From the NCBI GenBank assembly GCA_013397795.1, contig VZTJ01000753.1:1730262-1794261 (forward strand): 64,000 nucleotides of DNA, given 5' to 3'. Source of the stretch: Orthonyx spaldingii. Lineage: Eukaryota > Chordata > Aves > Passeriformes > Orthonychidae. The first letter of the stretch is position 1, and each line of letters starts with the position of its first letter. The translations under genes were made by a program, and so were the position numbers. Below are positions 33,068 through 45,600 of the stretch, one piece after another. A model generated the notes under the pieces. That model worked only from the letters and a program-made list of their open reading frames with translations, had not been told where the DNA came from and ran no database searches.

Positions 33068-34730
33068 GTAACAGAGGTTTGCCTTTGACTTCTGCAGTGG
33101 CAGAGCAGGCCCCTCTAGGCTGTTGGGGTGTGTGTAAGGATTGGCAGGATCAGCCCCTTGATTTTTGCAAGTTTACCAGTTTTTTTCTCAATAGAGTTCA
33201 TATTAGAGCTTCTCTTAAAAAAGAGAAAAGGAAAAAGGAACATGGGCATCCTAGGGTTTTGTTGTTGTTTCATATTGTAGAGGGAGTAAAAAGAAAAAAA
33301 TCACATATTTCATTTTAAAAAAGCCCCAACCTAAATTAGCAAAAAAGAATCGTGAAGAAGGCACATTCATTTCATTTCACATGATGAATGCTTCTGCACA
33401 ACAAAGCAGGAAACTTGCAATACAAGCATTCTACTTGGATGAGAAGGACATTTTCTGCCATTGTCCTCAGCAGTGTTGGGATGACACTCCTAAGCTTGGT
33501 GTTGTCAGTTCCAATTTTAAGAAGTGCAGTTTCTTTGGCTTGAGCAGAATACTGATGCAAAACTGAGGTGCCATGGTGGCTTGCACATGCAGCTCCTCAG
33601 GACTTCTGTGGAGCCTGTGCTTACTGCCTAGATGGGAACATAGCCCCAGAGATGATCTAATCCCACCCACTGACTCAGCGCAGAGGAGGAGGAATGTTAG
33701 ACTTCTGATTTATTTAGTGAGCTGAGTTGAACAGGTGAAAACTCTGTCCTGCTAACACTTGCTTGAGCCAGACTTAACTCCAGTGAGAAGATGCACTGAA
33801 CTCAGTGAAACTCCTCAGGGTAATGCATACTCTGGATTTTGCTGTATAACGACAGCAAAATTAGTTTTATCAGGTTCAGTATGAGAACTGTATTTTTGTT
33901 GGACGGGAGAGAAGACAAGGGTGAGCACATTTTACAAAACTTAAAAATGTTTTTACAGGTCTCTAATGTAAGATTGCAGCTCAAAACCAGTTTTGAAAAA
34001 GTGGAATAGGAGATTGCATGGTTGTCCAACTATACTCACTGTGCGCCGAATGCAGCTGAAAATTCTGACTTGCATTTGGAGTTTTTCTCTAAGCATAAAA
34101 CACTATTTCTGTAAGTCATTGCCCCAAGATCGAATTTTTTTGTAACTTCTAGTGTTCCTCAAAATGCACTGATAATATTTGAAATTCTCTATTATAAAGT
34201 TCTTATCTTTTTTAAAAAATTTGTTTTTGTTCATTAGGCATGTATTTCCCTTTAATTACTGAGGGCGTTAGGCCTGATCCTACAATATGCAGAGCTCATG
34301 GGTGAAATTCCCTTCTACAGAGTGGGGTAATGTGAGTCCTAAGCACTGCTCAGGTCTGATGTAAATACCCCTCGAATGATCTTTAGATGGGTCTGCAACA
34401 GCTCAAGGACTTTGTGCTATGGGGCCTTATTTTGGCAACGTGATTGCCACTGTCTGAGCAAAGTCCCTGAGAACTGATGGGAAATGTTCAGCATCTTGAA
34501 AGATCAGACCCAGGGGGCTGACTAGGGCTGAGGGGGAATCATAGCACTTAGCTGGGTGGGGTAAGACAGCACTTCTTATGTGTTTAGCATCAATATAACT
34601 GTATGGTTGGCATGGTTTAAAGGAGAAAAAAAAGAAAAAGAACTTAAAGGACACCTGTGTTGTACTTTGGTGATTGATTACTCTGTATTTTAACACATTG
34701 TATGTCTGTTTTTGTGGTGCTCTAGTGATA

Positions 34731-34736
34731 AATAAA
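34731..34736 (+). terminator. Candidate distal poly(A) signal, TGFB2
   Basis: AATAAA preceded by a T/GT-rich stretch and followed by GCTGGTGTTGCTTTCG, a good downstream GU element. Its distance from the stop (about 3.36 kb) is close to the human 3'UTR length as I remember it, which makes it my preferred main end of the gene. Confidence 0.5.
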
Positions 34737-34750
34737 TTATTTCAATTATA

Positions 34751-35384
34751 TGCTGGTGTTGCTTTCGTATGGCAGTATTCTTATGGCACAGGCAATTTCT
34801 CAGCTCTGGAATGTCCAAGTCTTTGCAGTTTAATCCCTGTGAAGCCTGATTTGGTGTGGAATTTTGGCACGTGTGACCTTGATGTGGTCCAGCACAGGCT
34901 GAGGTGAAGAACATCCACCCAGTGTGAGGGTGGATCACATCCGCTGTGGGGATTGCTCTCCCCTCAGCTGCTGTAGGGGATGTCTTGGTCTGTGGACAAC
35001 AAGTGGCTTCTGGTTACCTGCTCTGAGCAGCAGTGCTGTCCCCTGTGTGTGCAGGACAGGCACTACCCTGGGCAGGAACTCTGTCCTTCACTAGAACCAT
35101 CCTGTCAGGCTAGTTACTGCTGGCACCAGTTTTGGGGAATTTCCTTTCTGATGGAGGATCTCAAATTAGTTTCTTCCTCATTTCTGTAGTGCTGTGGGTG
35201 AGAAGGTGTTCTGTGTGATGTGTTTTCTGGTGCCTGTACTCTGTGATCCCACACCACTGTGTATCAGTAGAGCACAGTGAAACTGTTGGGTTTGTGTGTT
35301 GTACACTATAGTCCACGATGAGATGGGGAAGAGGCAATGGACACATAGCAAGTTCTGGCTTCGTGAAAGGAAAATATTTTTACA
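34751..35384. other. Intergenic sequence just downstream of TGFB2
   Basis: Unique sequence after the distal poly(A) signal. I see no gene or repeat that I can name. Confidence 0.6.
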
Positions 35385-35590
35385 GTGTAGGTGGCCAAGC
35401 TGTGGAATGGCTTGTCCAGAGAGGCCATGACATCTCTATCCTTGGAGATGCTTAAAATTGTCTGGGCAAGGCTCCAGGCAGCCTGCTCCTTTGACTGTGA
35501 CTGCTCTGAGCAGGAGGTTGGGCTGGAGACTTCATAGACCCCTGTCCATCACCATGTATCTACAGTCATGGTCCAACCCAACCACTGTTT
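35385..35590 (+). mobile_element. CR1 LINE fragment, diverged
   Basis: The sequence from TGGCCAAGCTGTGGAATGG through CATCCTTGGAGATG-like text to CTGAGCAGGAGGTTGGGCTG and GTCCAACCCAACCACTG follows the CR1 3' region in order. It is strongly diverged and lacks the ATTCTATG tail. Confidence 0.75.
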
Positions 35591-38071
35591 CTGTCATGGG
35601 CTGAAAGAGCATGAGAAACACTGGTGCTCAACTGCCTCAGTTGTATCTGTTTACCAGGAACAGCCATGTAGCACATGGAAGTGGTTTTTGACAGAAAATA
35701 GGATTCCCTAGTTTGTTGTCTATTTCCATGCACTCTGCAGTATGCAATTGCATTATCTAAGCAAATAAGAATTAAGAAGCCTGAAACTGCAGCTTTTCTT
35801 TATCAGGCTCTAGTCAAATAAATAAAACTGGTAGGAGGAAGGACTACAGGACTGAATCATTGCTTTTAAAGTTGATAAAATTATGTATGAAAATGCTTCC
35901 AGACCAGGGACTGATGAGGAGAACAGCGACTGTTCTTCCTGGTGCCTTCTCTGGCATCTAAGGAGTGCATAACATTTCTTGGCATGAATGAAAGAGCATG
36001 TTTATGCCAGATTGTTTAGGGTTATTGTGATAAATTATAACAAATGGACTCTGTGGTCTGTCAATATGTTTAAGAATGTAGCTTGGGATGAGCATTAAAA
36101 ACAATCTTAGGGGCGATTTTACTACAGTTACGCCCCAGCCTTAATTGATTTCAGTGAGTTTATATAGGCATAAAACCATAGTCCTTCAAAATTTTCCAGA
36201 TGCCAATTTTTATTCCATCTATTTTTAGTTAACCAGCTATGTGCTTTGATGTGAATGTAATCTGCCAGCCTCATTGTTATTCAAAGAAGCCCTCACAGTG
36301 CCTTGAGGTGAGAATACTTTGCAGCCCTGACTGCTGTATTTGTGAAATCAGTGAAGAACAGAAGGGCTTGAGGAGGAATGCTGATTGGAAATTGTAGATG
36401 AAAAAGTGGTCATGGTGCCTGTAACTAAAGAGGAACAAAGTGGAGGGAACACAGTGTGCTGAAAGAGATTTTATAGCACGGGGCTGAAAAGATGGAAGAT
36501 CTCCCATGATAATGAGATTTATGCACAGTATTTTGATGCTGGGCTTGTCTTCCTTTTGTTAACACAGCCTCTCCAGACTGTATCAGTGAAGCCCTTACTC
36601 TGCTTGAATCAAATTGTGGTTAATAAATGTGGAATATTCAATATAGGAAAAAACTCAAACCATGTAAATATCTTGAAAAGCAGTTTTTAGGCCAAAATCT
36701 GCCTCTTAGATCAGACAGAACAGATTCTATGAGGAGCCATGAGTTCTGGAAGAAAATAAACCAAGAGGTTATGTAATTATATGCGGTTATAAAGTAGATG
36801 TGAAGTAATGTAGTTGGCTTGTCAGTGGGAATGGGTGTAACAGTAATTTCTTCATCTGTATAAAAATAAAATTAAATGGAACAGAAAGCTGATGAGAACT
36901 TCCAATCAAATTTGATATGCTCATTTAATGAAGTAACCTGCTGGAATCTAATACAGAACCCCTGGGGTATAAACCTTTCCTCAGAAAAGAAAGGTCCAAG
37001 AAACAAATATTTCCTATAAATGGGGTGTTTTAGTGCCAAACCAAGATGATAGCAGGAGGAAGGGTCAGTGATCTTTGGGTCTCAGCACTGTTTGCACATA
37101 CTATATGCAGGTCCTGATTTAATGATTCATAAACTCATTCCAAAAATAGTTGCTACAAGAAAGGGTACAAGGAAGATGAAAATGGCAAAGGGGACCAGAG
37201 TCTCTCTTTGTTCAGTGAAGTACACGAGCTCTCACATACGGTTTGATACAGCTAATTAAAGATGGATGCAACCAAAATGTTAACATGTGAGTACACATTT
37301 TATCAAAAGTCAAGTGGTTGGGCCTCTGAAGTATTGTTCAAGCCTGAACCACTGTTATGAAGTTCAATTAGGTCCATTCTCTGCAACTGGTTTGTAACCA
37401 AGCCTTAATCACCAAAGTTGTTGCTGGGATGTGTCAGGTTTGAGCTTAATATGTCAGAAGTTCTTGCACTTGAGTGGCTCTGAGCATGCCAGACGCACGT
37501 CTCACAGCTCAGTCTTCTACTTTTTTCTCCCAAGCACAGAGGCACATAAATATAACTGCCATTCATAGGCCTGACAGTTCAAAAATGTCAAAATGTCCCT
37601 ATGCATCAAGGTGTTTCCCAGAGAGCCGGGAGTGTTCCAGGTCACCTCATTCTGCAGCGATTAAAAGACCAGTGTTATGGGACTATGTGATGGGTTTTTG
37701 CCATCTGATGGAACCCACATGAAATGAATTGATGGCTTCATTCCAGTTCCTAGTGTAAACTTGTTGGCAGTCTCCAAGGATATGCAGACTAATTTCATCC
37801 ATCAAAAGCAGAAAATATCTTTATCCAGAAAAAAATGTCCTTTTTTCCCCCTTTGGAAAAATGTAAATACAAGACAAAATATGCAGCAGTTCATGGGCAA
37901 GTTATGCATTCCTCTGCAGTGTGTAACCTGTTCTCAAAGAGGTGGTCTGGATCAATTTGTGAACAGTTGGGAGGGAAAGCTGGATTTGGAAATACTCTGA
38001 AATATATCGTTTCCTCTGCTTCTTCCACAAAACACTTAATTACAAAAAAAAAAAAAAAAAAAAAAAATTTG
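35591..38071. other. Intergenic, AT-rich, no gene seen
   Basis: About 2.5 kb without a recognisable coding sequence. At 36113-36175 a short stretch (ACTACAGTTACGCCCC and TTGATTTCAGTGAG) resembles an old interspersed repeat described in the findings. The segment ends in an A run at 38044-38067. Confidence 0.6.
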
Positions 38072-38111
38072 NNNNNNNNNNNNNNNNNNNNNNNNNNNNN
38101 NNNNNNNNNNN
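38072..38111. other. Assembly gap after an A tract
   Basis: Forty N directly follow a run of about 24 A and TTTG. Unlike the other two gaps I see no clear duplication of the flanks. Confidence 0.95.
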
Positions 38112-39003
38112 AAATAAGCAAATGAACTGATATTTTCACCTTGATACCCAGCTATGATTTATAACACAGAAGGTGAATCACTGCAGATCCTGATAGTCAG
38201 GTACAGCCAACTGATGTACACAAAGTTGGGTCAGAGCAAGTGAAGCAGGAAAGATGAACACAACAGAAGGTTTTTGTCAACTTAAGTATAGGCCCTACAT
38301 AACACCACAGGAAAACTGGACTAGTTTGTGTTGTACTTTTTGCTTTGGACTGCTTCCATAGCTCAATGGGCCATTCCGATTTCTCATGCTTTAAGAAAAG
38401 GGGCGTCTTAAGGGAGGTAAGAATTTACCTAGAAATAACTGAAAGTCACTGATACATTTTGAGATCATTATCAGTCAGGAGACATAATTTAAATGAGCTG
38501 TTAACAAGACCTTAATTAACTTTTCCTGTAGCTAAGCACCCCTAGCTGTTCTCCTGGCCTCTATCTCTTATTTTAGTGTCAAAAGTTCCTCCACTGCTTT
38601 GCGGTAACAGATGGTGTCTATCAAATAGCTGAAATCTCAGCAAGTATCCCAAGGACTGAGGAAGAGATCTCAAGCATTAAACCCCCGGGTTTTTCTAGTT
38701 CCTGGTCCCTTAAAGCAGTGCTATAACACACCAGATGATCTTCAGGCTGTGCACATAGCAGGACCTCAAATGTACTCTCAACAGTGGGTTATCCATGTAA
38801 ATGCAAAAATATTCTGTTTTGATCTCCACAAGATACTCATGGACTTATTCAAACAACTCTCTCACTGATCAGACCTCCTCCCCCACTGTAAGCTGTGTAG
38901 GGGAATCCATGACTCTCACCCATGCCAGGGGAAATGTATCCTCAGAAGCTGCTTAATATGTATATGCAAATATATATATTTCATGGGTTTCAGACAGGAA
39001 AAC
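38112..39003. other. Intergenic, no gene seen
   Basis: About 0.9 kb of unique sequence between the gap and the solo LTR, with nothing I can name. Confidence 0.6.
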
Positions 39004-39008
39004 CCCAT

Positions 39009-39571
39009 TGCCCGGGGTTTTAACTAGAGTAAATTTCTTTTCAGTAGCTGTTACAGTGCTGTGTTTTGGATTTAGAATGAGAATGGTGTTGATAACACAC
39101 TGATGTTTTGGGCTTTTTGCTAAATTGTGCTTATCCTAGGGCAAGGACCTTTTTTTCCCTTTGTCTCATGCTCTGCCAGTGAGGAGGTGAACAAAAGAAG
39201 CTGGGAGGGATCACAGCTGGGACCGGTGACCTGAACTGACAAAGAGATATTCCACACCATAGAACATCATGTCCAGCATATAAACTGGGGGGAGTTACCT
39301 GGAAGAGTGGCCAGTCTGGGTTCGGGAAGGGGGTTTGGCATTGGTCAGCAGGTAGTGAGCAATTGCATTGTACATCGCTTGTTTCTTTCCTTTTTATTGC
39401 TGGTATTATTATTTGCCATTATTATTGTGTTTTACTTTATTTTCAATCATTAAACTGTTATCTCAACATACAAGTGTCAGTTGGATTCTCCTCCCCATTC
39501 CACCAGGGCGAGGGGGGTTGAGGGAGCAGTTGTGTGGTGCCTCATCTCCAGATGGGTTCACACCCACGACA
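39009..39571 (+). mobile_element. Solo LTR of an avian ERVL-type endogenous retrovirus
   Basis: The 563-base element begins TG and ends CA and is flanked by an exact 5-bp target-site duplication, CCCAT (39004-39008 and 39572-39576). Five bases is the usual ERVL duplication length. In order it shows the familiar avian LTR landmarks: GTTTTGGATTTAGAATGAG, CACAGCTGGGACCGGTGACC, GATATTCCACACCAT, a TATA box (TATAAA 39279-39284), a poly(A) signal (ATTAAA 39449-39454) just before CTGTTATCTCAACATAC, and a pyrimidine/GAGGGGGG block near the end. There is no gag, pol or env sequence on either side, so it is a solo LTR left by recombination between the two ends. It is moderately diverged. Confidence 0.92.
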
Positions 39572-39576
39572 CCCAT

Positions 39577-42483
39577 CTACAAACTTGCAAGCAAGAATGC
39601 ACATAATGAAAAAGGAAATAATCAAGTCATGCTTGATCTATTTCTGTGGATACATACATTAAAGTGAACGGCCTCTTTAAAATTTACATTGGGCTGCAAT
39701 TTTTATTTTTTTTTTTTCTGTATTCATAAGACTCTCCCTCTATTTGCTAAGTAACTTTGCATTTTCTGGACAGTTTCACTACATGTATTCTTAGCAGTCT
39801 TACTGTATGGCCCCAGGGAGGAAAAAAAGGAAATTTCAGAGACTGATTCTCTTCTGGTTTACGTACTCCACGATAGAAGTTTGGGGTTGTAACTTGCATT
39901 GCTGGATGCAGGAAATTACTTTTAGAGGCAACAGAGTTGAACTGACTCGTCTTATTCCCAGCTCTCTTACTTCAGCTTTACTACAGCACGACTACTTCAA
40001 CAGGGGACAAACCAGGCTTTAAAGTCATTTGTCTAAGAATAGTCAAGCTCAGTTTGTTATTTTACTAGAGCCTTCACATAAAGCATGTGTGTTTGTGAAG
40101 TGTTTGAACACTGATTGCCACAGTAGCCTGCAAGAAGGCATTTCTGTTACACATTTGAGCTTATATTTGAAATCTAGAAAGATGATGAACATGGCAATAT
40201 TCTGGAGAAGGAAATTGATCTTATTATCATTTAAACTGGTATATTTTGCAAGGTGTTGCTGTCATTTTTATCTCACTGAACAGCATTGAAAATAATCTTC
40301 TCTAATGCTGGAATCAATTCTTGTACTGTATTTATTGCATAGGTGTAATATATAACAATAGCCTGGGGAAAACTATCCTTTTGGTTGCTTATAGCGCTCT
40401 CAAATAGTTTTCAGGCTGACCTTTTGATTTTGGAATCCAGCCCAGAGATAAATTTGTCTACATAGTTTTATCAGACCTTGCTGAGATACCTTTGACTTCA
40501 GAGGGAACAGGTAAGTATATTTGCCTTGGACTTTTCAATCAGAAATGCTGTGCACGCACAGCTCAGCTTGAGAGCAGAATTCAGTCATTTGCACTCCAGT
40601 TTGTTGGGGTCACAGTTAGATTAGTATATCAGCCTTCATTTCAAACATGAAAGCAGGTTTCCATTGTTCCTGACTGTAAAGAAATACATGAAACCATGAG
40701 CTGTGTTGAATTAACACAGCAACATCTACTTGAGTCTGCAGAATAACCAAAGCAGACCACGGAGTGAAGTTTTACTCTTTGTAGCTTTTCAATGGAGAAT
40801 ATGTTCTTTTCAGAGGAATGGCCTTTCCCACATGCCTCTGGCACACAGCAACAACATCTCACAAGTGAAACAGTTGTCATCTTTTTTCTTTGGGATTTAA
40901 GAATGAAAATGTCAGGATTTCAGGTTCTTGTTGAGAAAAAAATGAGGAAAAAGAAATACCTAATCATCTAAACTGTTTTCAGCCTTGACAATATTCTTTC
41001 CAGAAAAAAAAATTGTAGCATGATCTGGTCCACCTGTGTAGGTGTCCTAATGAGAAGCCTCTCCAGAAAGAGCCCTGCCCCTTCCTGTCTGTATTAAGAG
41101 GGCAAACATGTCAGTGCAATACTCTCCACCAGCTAATGGAAAGGCATGACAGATGCCTCTTAAAATTGTTTTTAGCTGCACTTCTCTCTTCTGGTTGGGC
41201 CTTTATTCACTGCTGAGTAGTGGCAACTTGACAAGAGAATGAGGCTGTAATGGCCCTTTGAAATAAGGTAGATGCAGAAGAAGACAAACTGTGTTCAAAC
41301 ACATCCTGATGTTCAACCACTGTCTGGCCTGAGAGAAAATGTAAGCATGAAGGAATCTCATTCAGCAAAAAATGACCACAAAGAACAAGAATCGTACGCT
41401 GCATCTCCAGAGACAAACAGGCAGAAGGAGAATGTTTTTTAACAAAGACCTGCTTAGGAAAGTGCAAGAGCAGTGACTGTCTCTCTCAAGGCACTACAAA
41501 AAATGATGACACATCCCTAGGCTGGCCAGGCACTGCGTGGGAGTAGCTTCATCGCAGTCTAGTTTCAGCTTCCTCATGCACTTGGGTTGTTTGGTGGTAT
41601 GTGTCTGTCTCTGAATCTTGATTTATTCCTTTGAAATCTTTTCAAGGGTAATCTGCCACAGAATGTGTTTGTATAAAGGGATGAAAGTAGCAAATGTCCA
41701 CATGAAAAATAAAGGTCAATCAGACACTTTTTATGTGAATCATCATTACACCCATACTTGCTGCTGGAATAATTAGGAAATTTGTTTAGAACACTGAGAT
41801 TCTTTTGATTTATTCCAAATCTGTTGTAAATTACTGGCTAGAAATTACATGCTGAGCATCTTTGTACTAAAATAATTCTTAATCCATACCAAAAATTTTC
41901 AATTTGCTTTAAGGGAACTGCTTCCAGAGGCTAAAGGACAAATCTGTTTCTTCTATCTCTTCACTCTGCAGCCCGAAGTTTCTCTGTATCAATGCCGTGA
42001 GTTCATGGTGTTGATTTTCTTGTATCTGATGTTGACATCTCTTGGAAAAGTGTATGGCATTGAAGTTTGTCTGTCAGTTTGCAACATAGACCATTGATAG
42101 CTAGGAGACACACATGTGACTTTGAGAAAAGTGGGTTAGCTTGAAACTGGGTTCCTCCAAGTGCAAGAAACCTCCTGAACTCCTAATCTTGGAGCCCATA
42201 GTCTGAAGTGTTTTTTAGATTCCCAGTCACAGTCATCCCTCTGCAAGTGTGCTTCCAGAAACTAAACAGACCACTGAAGATACCTCTCTTGATGGAAACA
42301 GAACAAGAAGGCCAGAAAGCTCTTTAGATCTGTTTACAGACTTGGAATTCTAAATATATTCCTAGCTAAGGAATGTAAATACAACTAACCATATGCAATG
42401 GTCAAGCATAGCCAAATTCTTCTTGTCTCAAAAAATCAAAGGAGACTTCTCTGCAGAACTCATAGTGAAAAGGGCTGGTTAAA
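39577..42483. other. Intergenic, no gene seen
   Basis: About 2.9 kb of AT-rich unique sequence. ORFs up to 86 codons resemble nothing known. An old repeat-like phrase (GATACCTTTGACTTCAGAGG) lies near 40487. Confidence 0.6.
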
Positions 42484-42634
42484 ATGGGGATGTCCCTCGA
42501 GGTGTTCAAGGCCAGGCTGGATGAGCCCAGGGCAACTTGATCTGGTGGGTAGCATCCCTGCCCATGGTGGGGACGTTGGAACTCAACAGTCTTTAAGGTT
42601 CCTGCCAAGCCAAACCATTTTGTGATTCTATGAT
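42484..42634 (+). mobile_element. CR1 LINE 3' end fragment
   Basis: It runs from GATGTCCCTCGAGGTGTTCAAGG-type sequence (in pieces: GGTGTTCAAGGCCAGGCTGG, CATCCCTGCCCATGG, GTCTTTAAGGTTCC) to the tail TGTGATTCTATGATT. The order and tail match avian CR1. It is 5'-truncated. Confidence 0.9.
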
Positions 42635-45600
42635 TAGCTCCAAGTAAATCATGAAGTTGACACTGCTGAAAAGCCATTGGATTTCCAGCATTCAATTAAC
42701 ATTTTATTTGTTTGGTTAGTGTTTCTTGGGGGGATTCAAGATAAAATTTGGTGCATTCACTCAGCCTTCAAATCAAGCATTACTTAACGGCTTAAATGAG
42801 AAATATTGTGTTTTAATGTTACTAGATTAATGCAGCAAGCAAACAGAGATCAAAGTATCTTGAGAAGTACATTTAATTATAATTGCCGCCACAAATGCCA
42901 GAGCAAGATGTGGCTCTGTCATAAAAGAAAACACAGTAAAACAATATTATGCAGTTTACAAATTCCATCAAACCACTGTACAAATAAACAATGCTACTGA
43001 ATCACACAACAAATCATCTTACAATTAGGCCACACAAGACCATCTGGTTTGCAAACCAGCCTACGAGCCAAAGAGGAAAACTTTGAAGATAAATATTGCC
43101 ATATGTGGAAGCCCAGGAAAAATATTACTTACTAGCACGGAGCATCATTTTGAAATGTAATTCTCCGTGGGAATTGAAGATTTCTTACCGAGGCTAATAT
43201 GTTTTGCAAGAAACCTCACAAAATGGAAGCATAAGGTATTACAGATAGGCCCAAAGACTGCAAAGGAATGAAAGCCCTTTTAAAGCAGCTGGATTTAGCC
43301 TGTCTGCTGCTTGAGTACCTAAGTTAAATTGGAAGTTGTAACATTTTGTCTGTTCAGGACATTTGTCTAGTTGCATAAGGGAAACATCCTGTTCTTTCTC
43401 AGTCAAACTGTACTGATAGTGGTGAAAAGTAGAATTTGGTCTACAGGAACTTTGGATGGCTAAAGTAGCATTATTTTACCACTCCTTATTATACTGATAA
43501 TCAGAGATTCTTAGCATTCTGATGGAATAGTTTTGCAAAACTCAAGGTCTAAGGATCAAGATTTATCAAAGCAAACAGATATTTGGAAAGTCTGTCTTCA
43601 AGTCACATAATGGTTGTGCACTTCAGGAGAGTGGAATTCAGCATTCTTTAAAAAACCAAGGCACTGTAAGACAACTAAAAACAGACACCAACAACCAATA
43701 AAGATGTCTAAAATCTTCTCTCAAAGATGTTGGCAAAGGAAAATATTTTTTCTAAAGTCAGAGGTAAGTTCCTCCTTAATACTGGTGATTCAGGGTCGGA
43801 TCCTGAAGCATAATGGTCAGTAAAGGAGAATATTAAAAAAAGAAGCAAATCATAAAAAGCACAAAATCAACATCAGCCATTTATCCATCTGAACAAATTT
43901 TGATTTAAATAAAAAATGCAGAAGTGTTTCATTTGTTTGAAATTTACAATCTCTGTACTGTTCTGCTGGTTTATTCCCAATTTGTTTTGCTTTATACCGT
44001 GAAAGACCATGTGAAAACATGTGAAAGAAACATGTGAAAAGGTTTATCTTTCATGCTTTGAGACAAATAAATGAAAAAAAAAGTTGAAATATTAAAAGGG
44101 ATAGTTTAGGACATTTATAGAATGATAAAATACACTTTAAACTGTATTGGTTTATATGCATTATATAAGGTACAAAATTGCTTGAAAACATAATTGACAT
44201 CTCTGGCTTATTAGATGTTTTCTTTCTGTCACAGGTATTTCTCATAAAGTTGATCCAAGATTTGGATTCTCCAGAAAATGGTTCATATGTTAAGAATAAC
44301 TCAGAAGTGCTGAAGTCACATTTTTATTCTTGGAGGGTTACTAATGAAATCTGTACTCTTGGCACTGAGGTTTTGGAGATGGGTTTAAGAAAAGTTTTTA
44401 CAAACTAAGAAAATACCTTTAAAAATGCAGCCCCTGCCCCCAGTTTTCAGTCTCATGGCCCTACAGTTGTCCTGATTTAAAATTTTTCCCAGCTGTGGTG
44501 TCCAGGGGATCATCCTTTAAAGAGATGTTATAAAACTAATTGGGGTTATAGAGCTTTTGTTTCACTAAGATGTGAAGTTACACACAAGTCTGTCACATCG
44601 CAAGCTATCCTGGTTCTCACTGACATTTCACGCTCGGTCTCCATTTGCTGCATTAGTTCAGTCCAGTGATTTCAAGGGAGATCTGATTTTTGTCAGCACA
44701 TGCCTTGATAAAAGAGAAAGAGAAGCACAAGTGTTGTTGGCCTGACTTTGGGTGGTTGTAGCTTTGGGGCACCAGAGTATTTCGTGGTATATTCAAGAGA
44801 TGCTGCATATCACAGGGAACACTACTGTGCTTTATGTATATTACCAGCTCATGAAAATATTTCGCTCTCTGAAGTTTCTCTAAAAGTTCCTTAGATCACA
44901 GTGTGGAAAAAACATGGCCTGCTCTAATCCATCTATAACACTTGAGTCTTTTCTTAGGTTTGCTAGCTGATTTCTTGCATGGTTTGAGGTGCAGTCCCTG
45001 CATTTGCAGGCTGTTTGGACTATGTGGCCAATGCAGAATGGAAGTTCTCTCCTTTTGGCACCACTGAGCAGCAGTTTTCATGGATATTCAGAAGGTGATA
45101 TACAAAGGCCTGCCAGTTTATATCATATATAGATCCTAATTTTGTCAGAGTTATGCTGGTGATTAAAATGGTGAGCAAGCTGTGCGGGTCTCAAGTTACC
45201 ATCTTTGCATTACTTACTGCGTTTTTATTTCAGACAGCAGCAGTTGTATTGCCAGTGTTGATAGCAGTCCTAGACCTACATGGAGCAAGAGGAAGACCTG
45301 ATCTTTGCCCTTTCACTGAAGGACAGCTCAGGAGAAAACCAAGACAAGTCTTACCACTTTAAAGCACTTTCTCCCCCAACGACTGTGGTCTCAGGCTTCT
45401 TCGACAGGGAAGCACAAATTTCTCCTGGCTGGAGATGTGTTCATGGCTAGGCATCAGCACTATCCCAGAGATGGCTTAAAACATGTGTGAGTCACAGAAA
45501 AGAGAGTTTTGGATGGGAAGTTTGGAAAGGATGTGCTGGGGTAGGGCAGAGAAGGGCAGGGCAGGCAGGAATGGTGCCCATGACTGGGAAAAAAAGGCAC

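Larger units (their letters stand above)
31373..34750 (+). other. TGFB2: TGFB2 3' untranslated region, probable extent
   Basis: The region after the stop is AU-rich, with long purine runs (31410-31520) and T runs. Human TGFB2 has a 3'UTR of roughly three kilobases (from memory), which fits the last good AATAAA at 34731-34736. Earlier signals could give shorter forms. In human a non-coding transcript, TGFB2-OT1, comes from this 3'UTR. The end is a prediction. The CpG-dense patch near 32.8-33.1 kb is unusual for a 3'UTR and may mean that the true end lies before it. Confidence 0.6.

Noticed and set aside
45153..45362. Small ORF with a hydrophobic start resembling a signal peptide
   Set aside because: Only 69 codons, no family match, no promoter or splice context.
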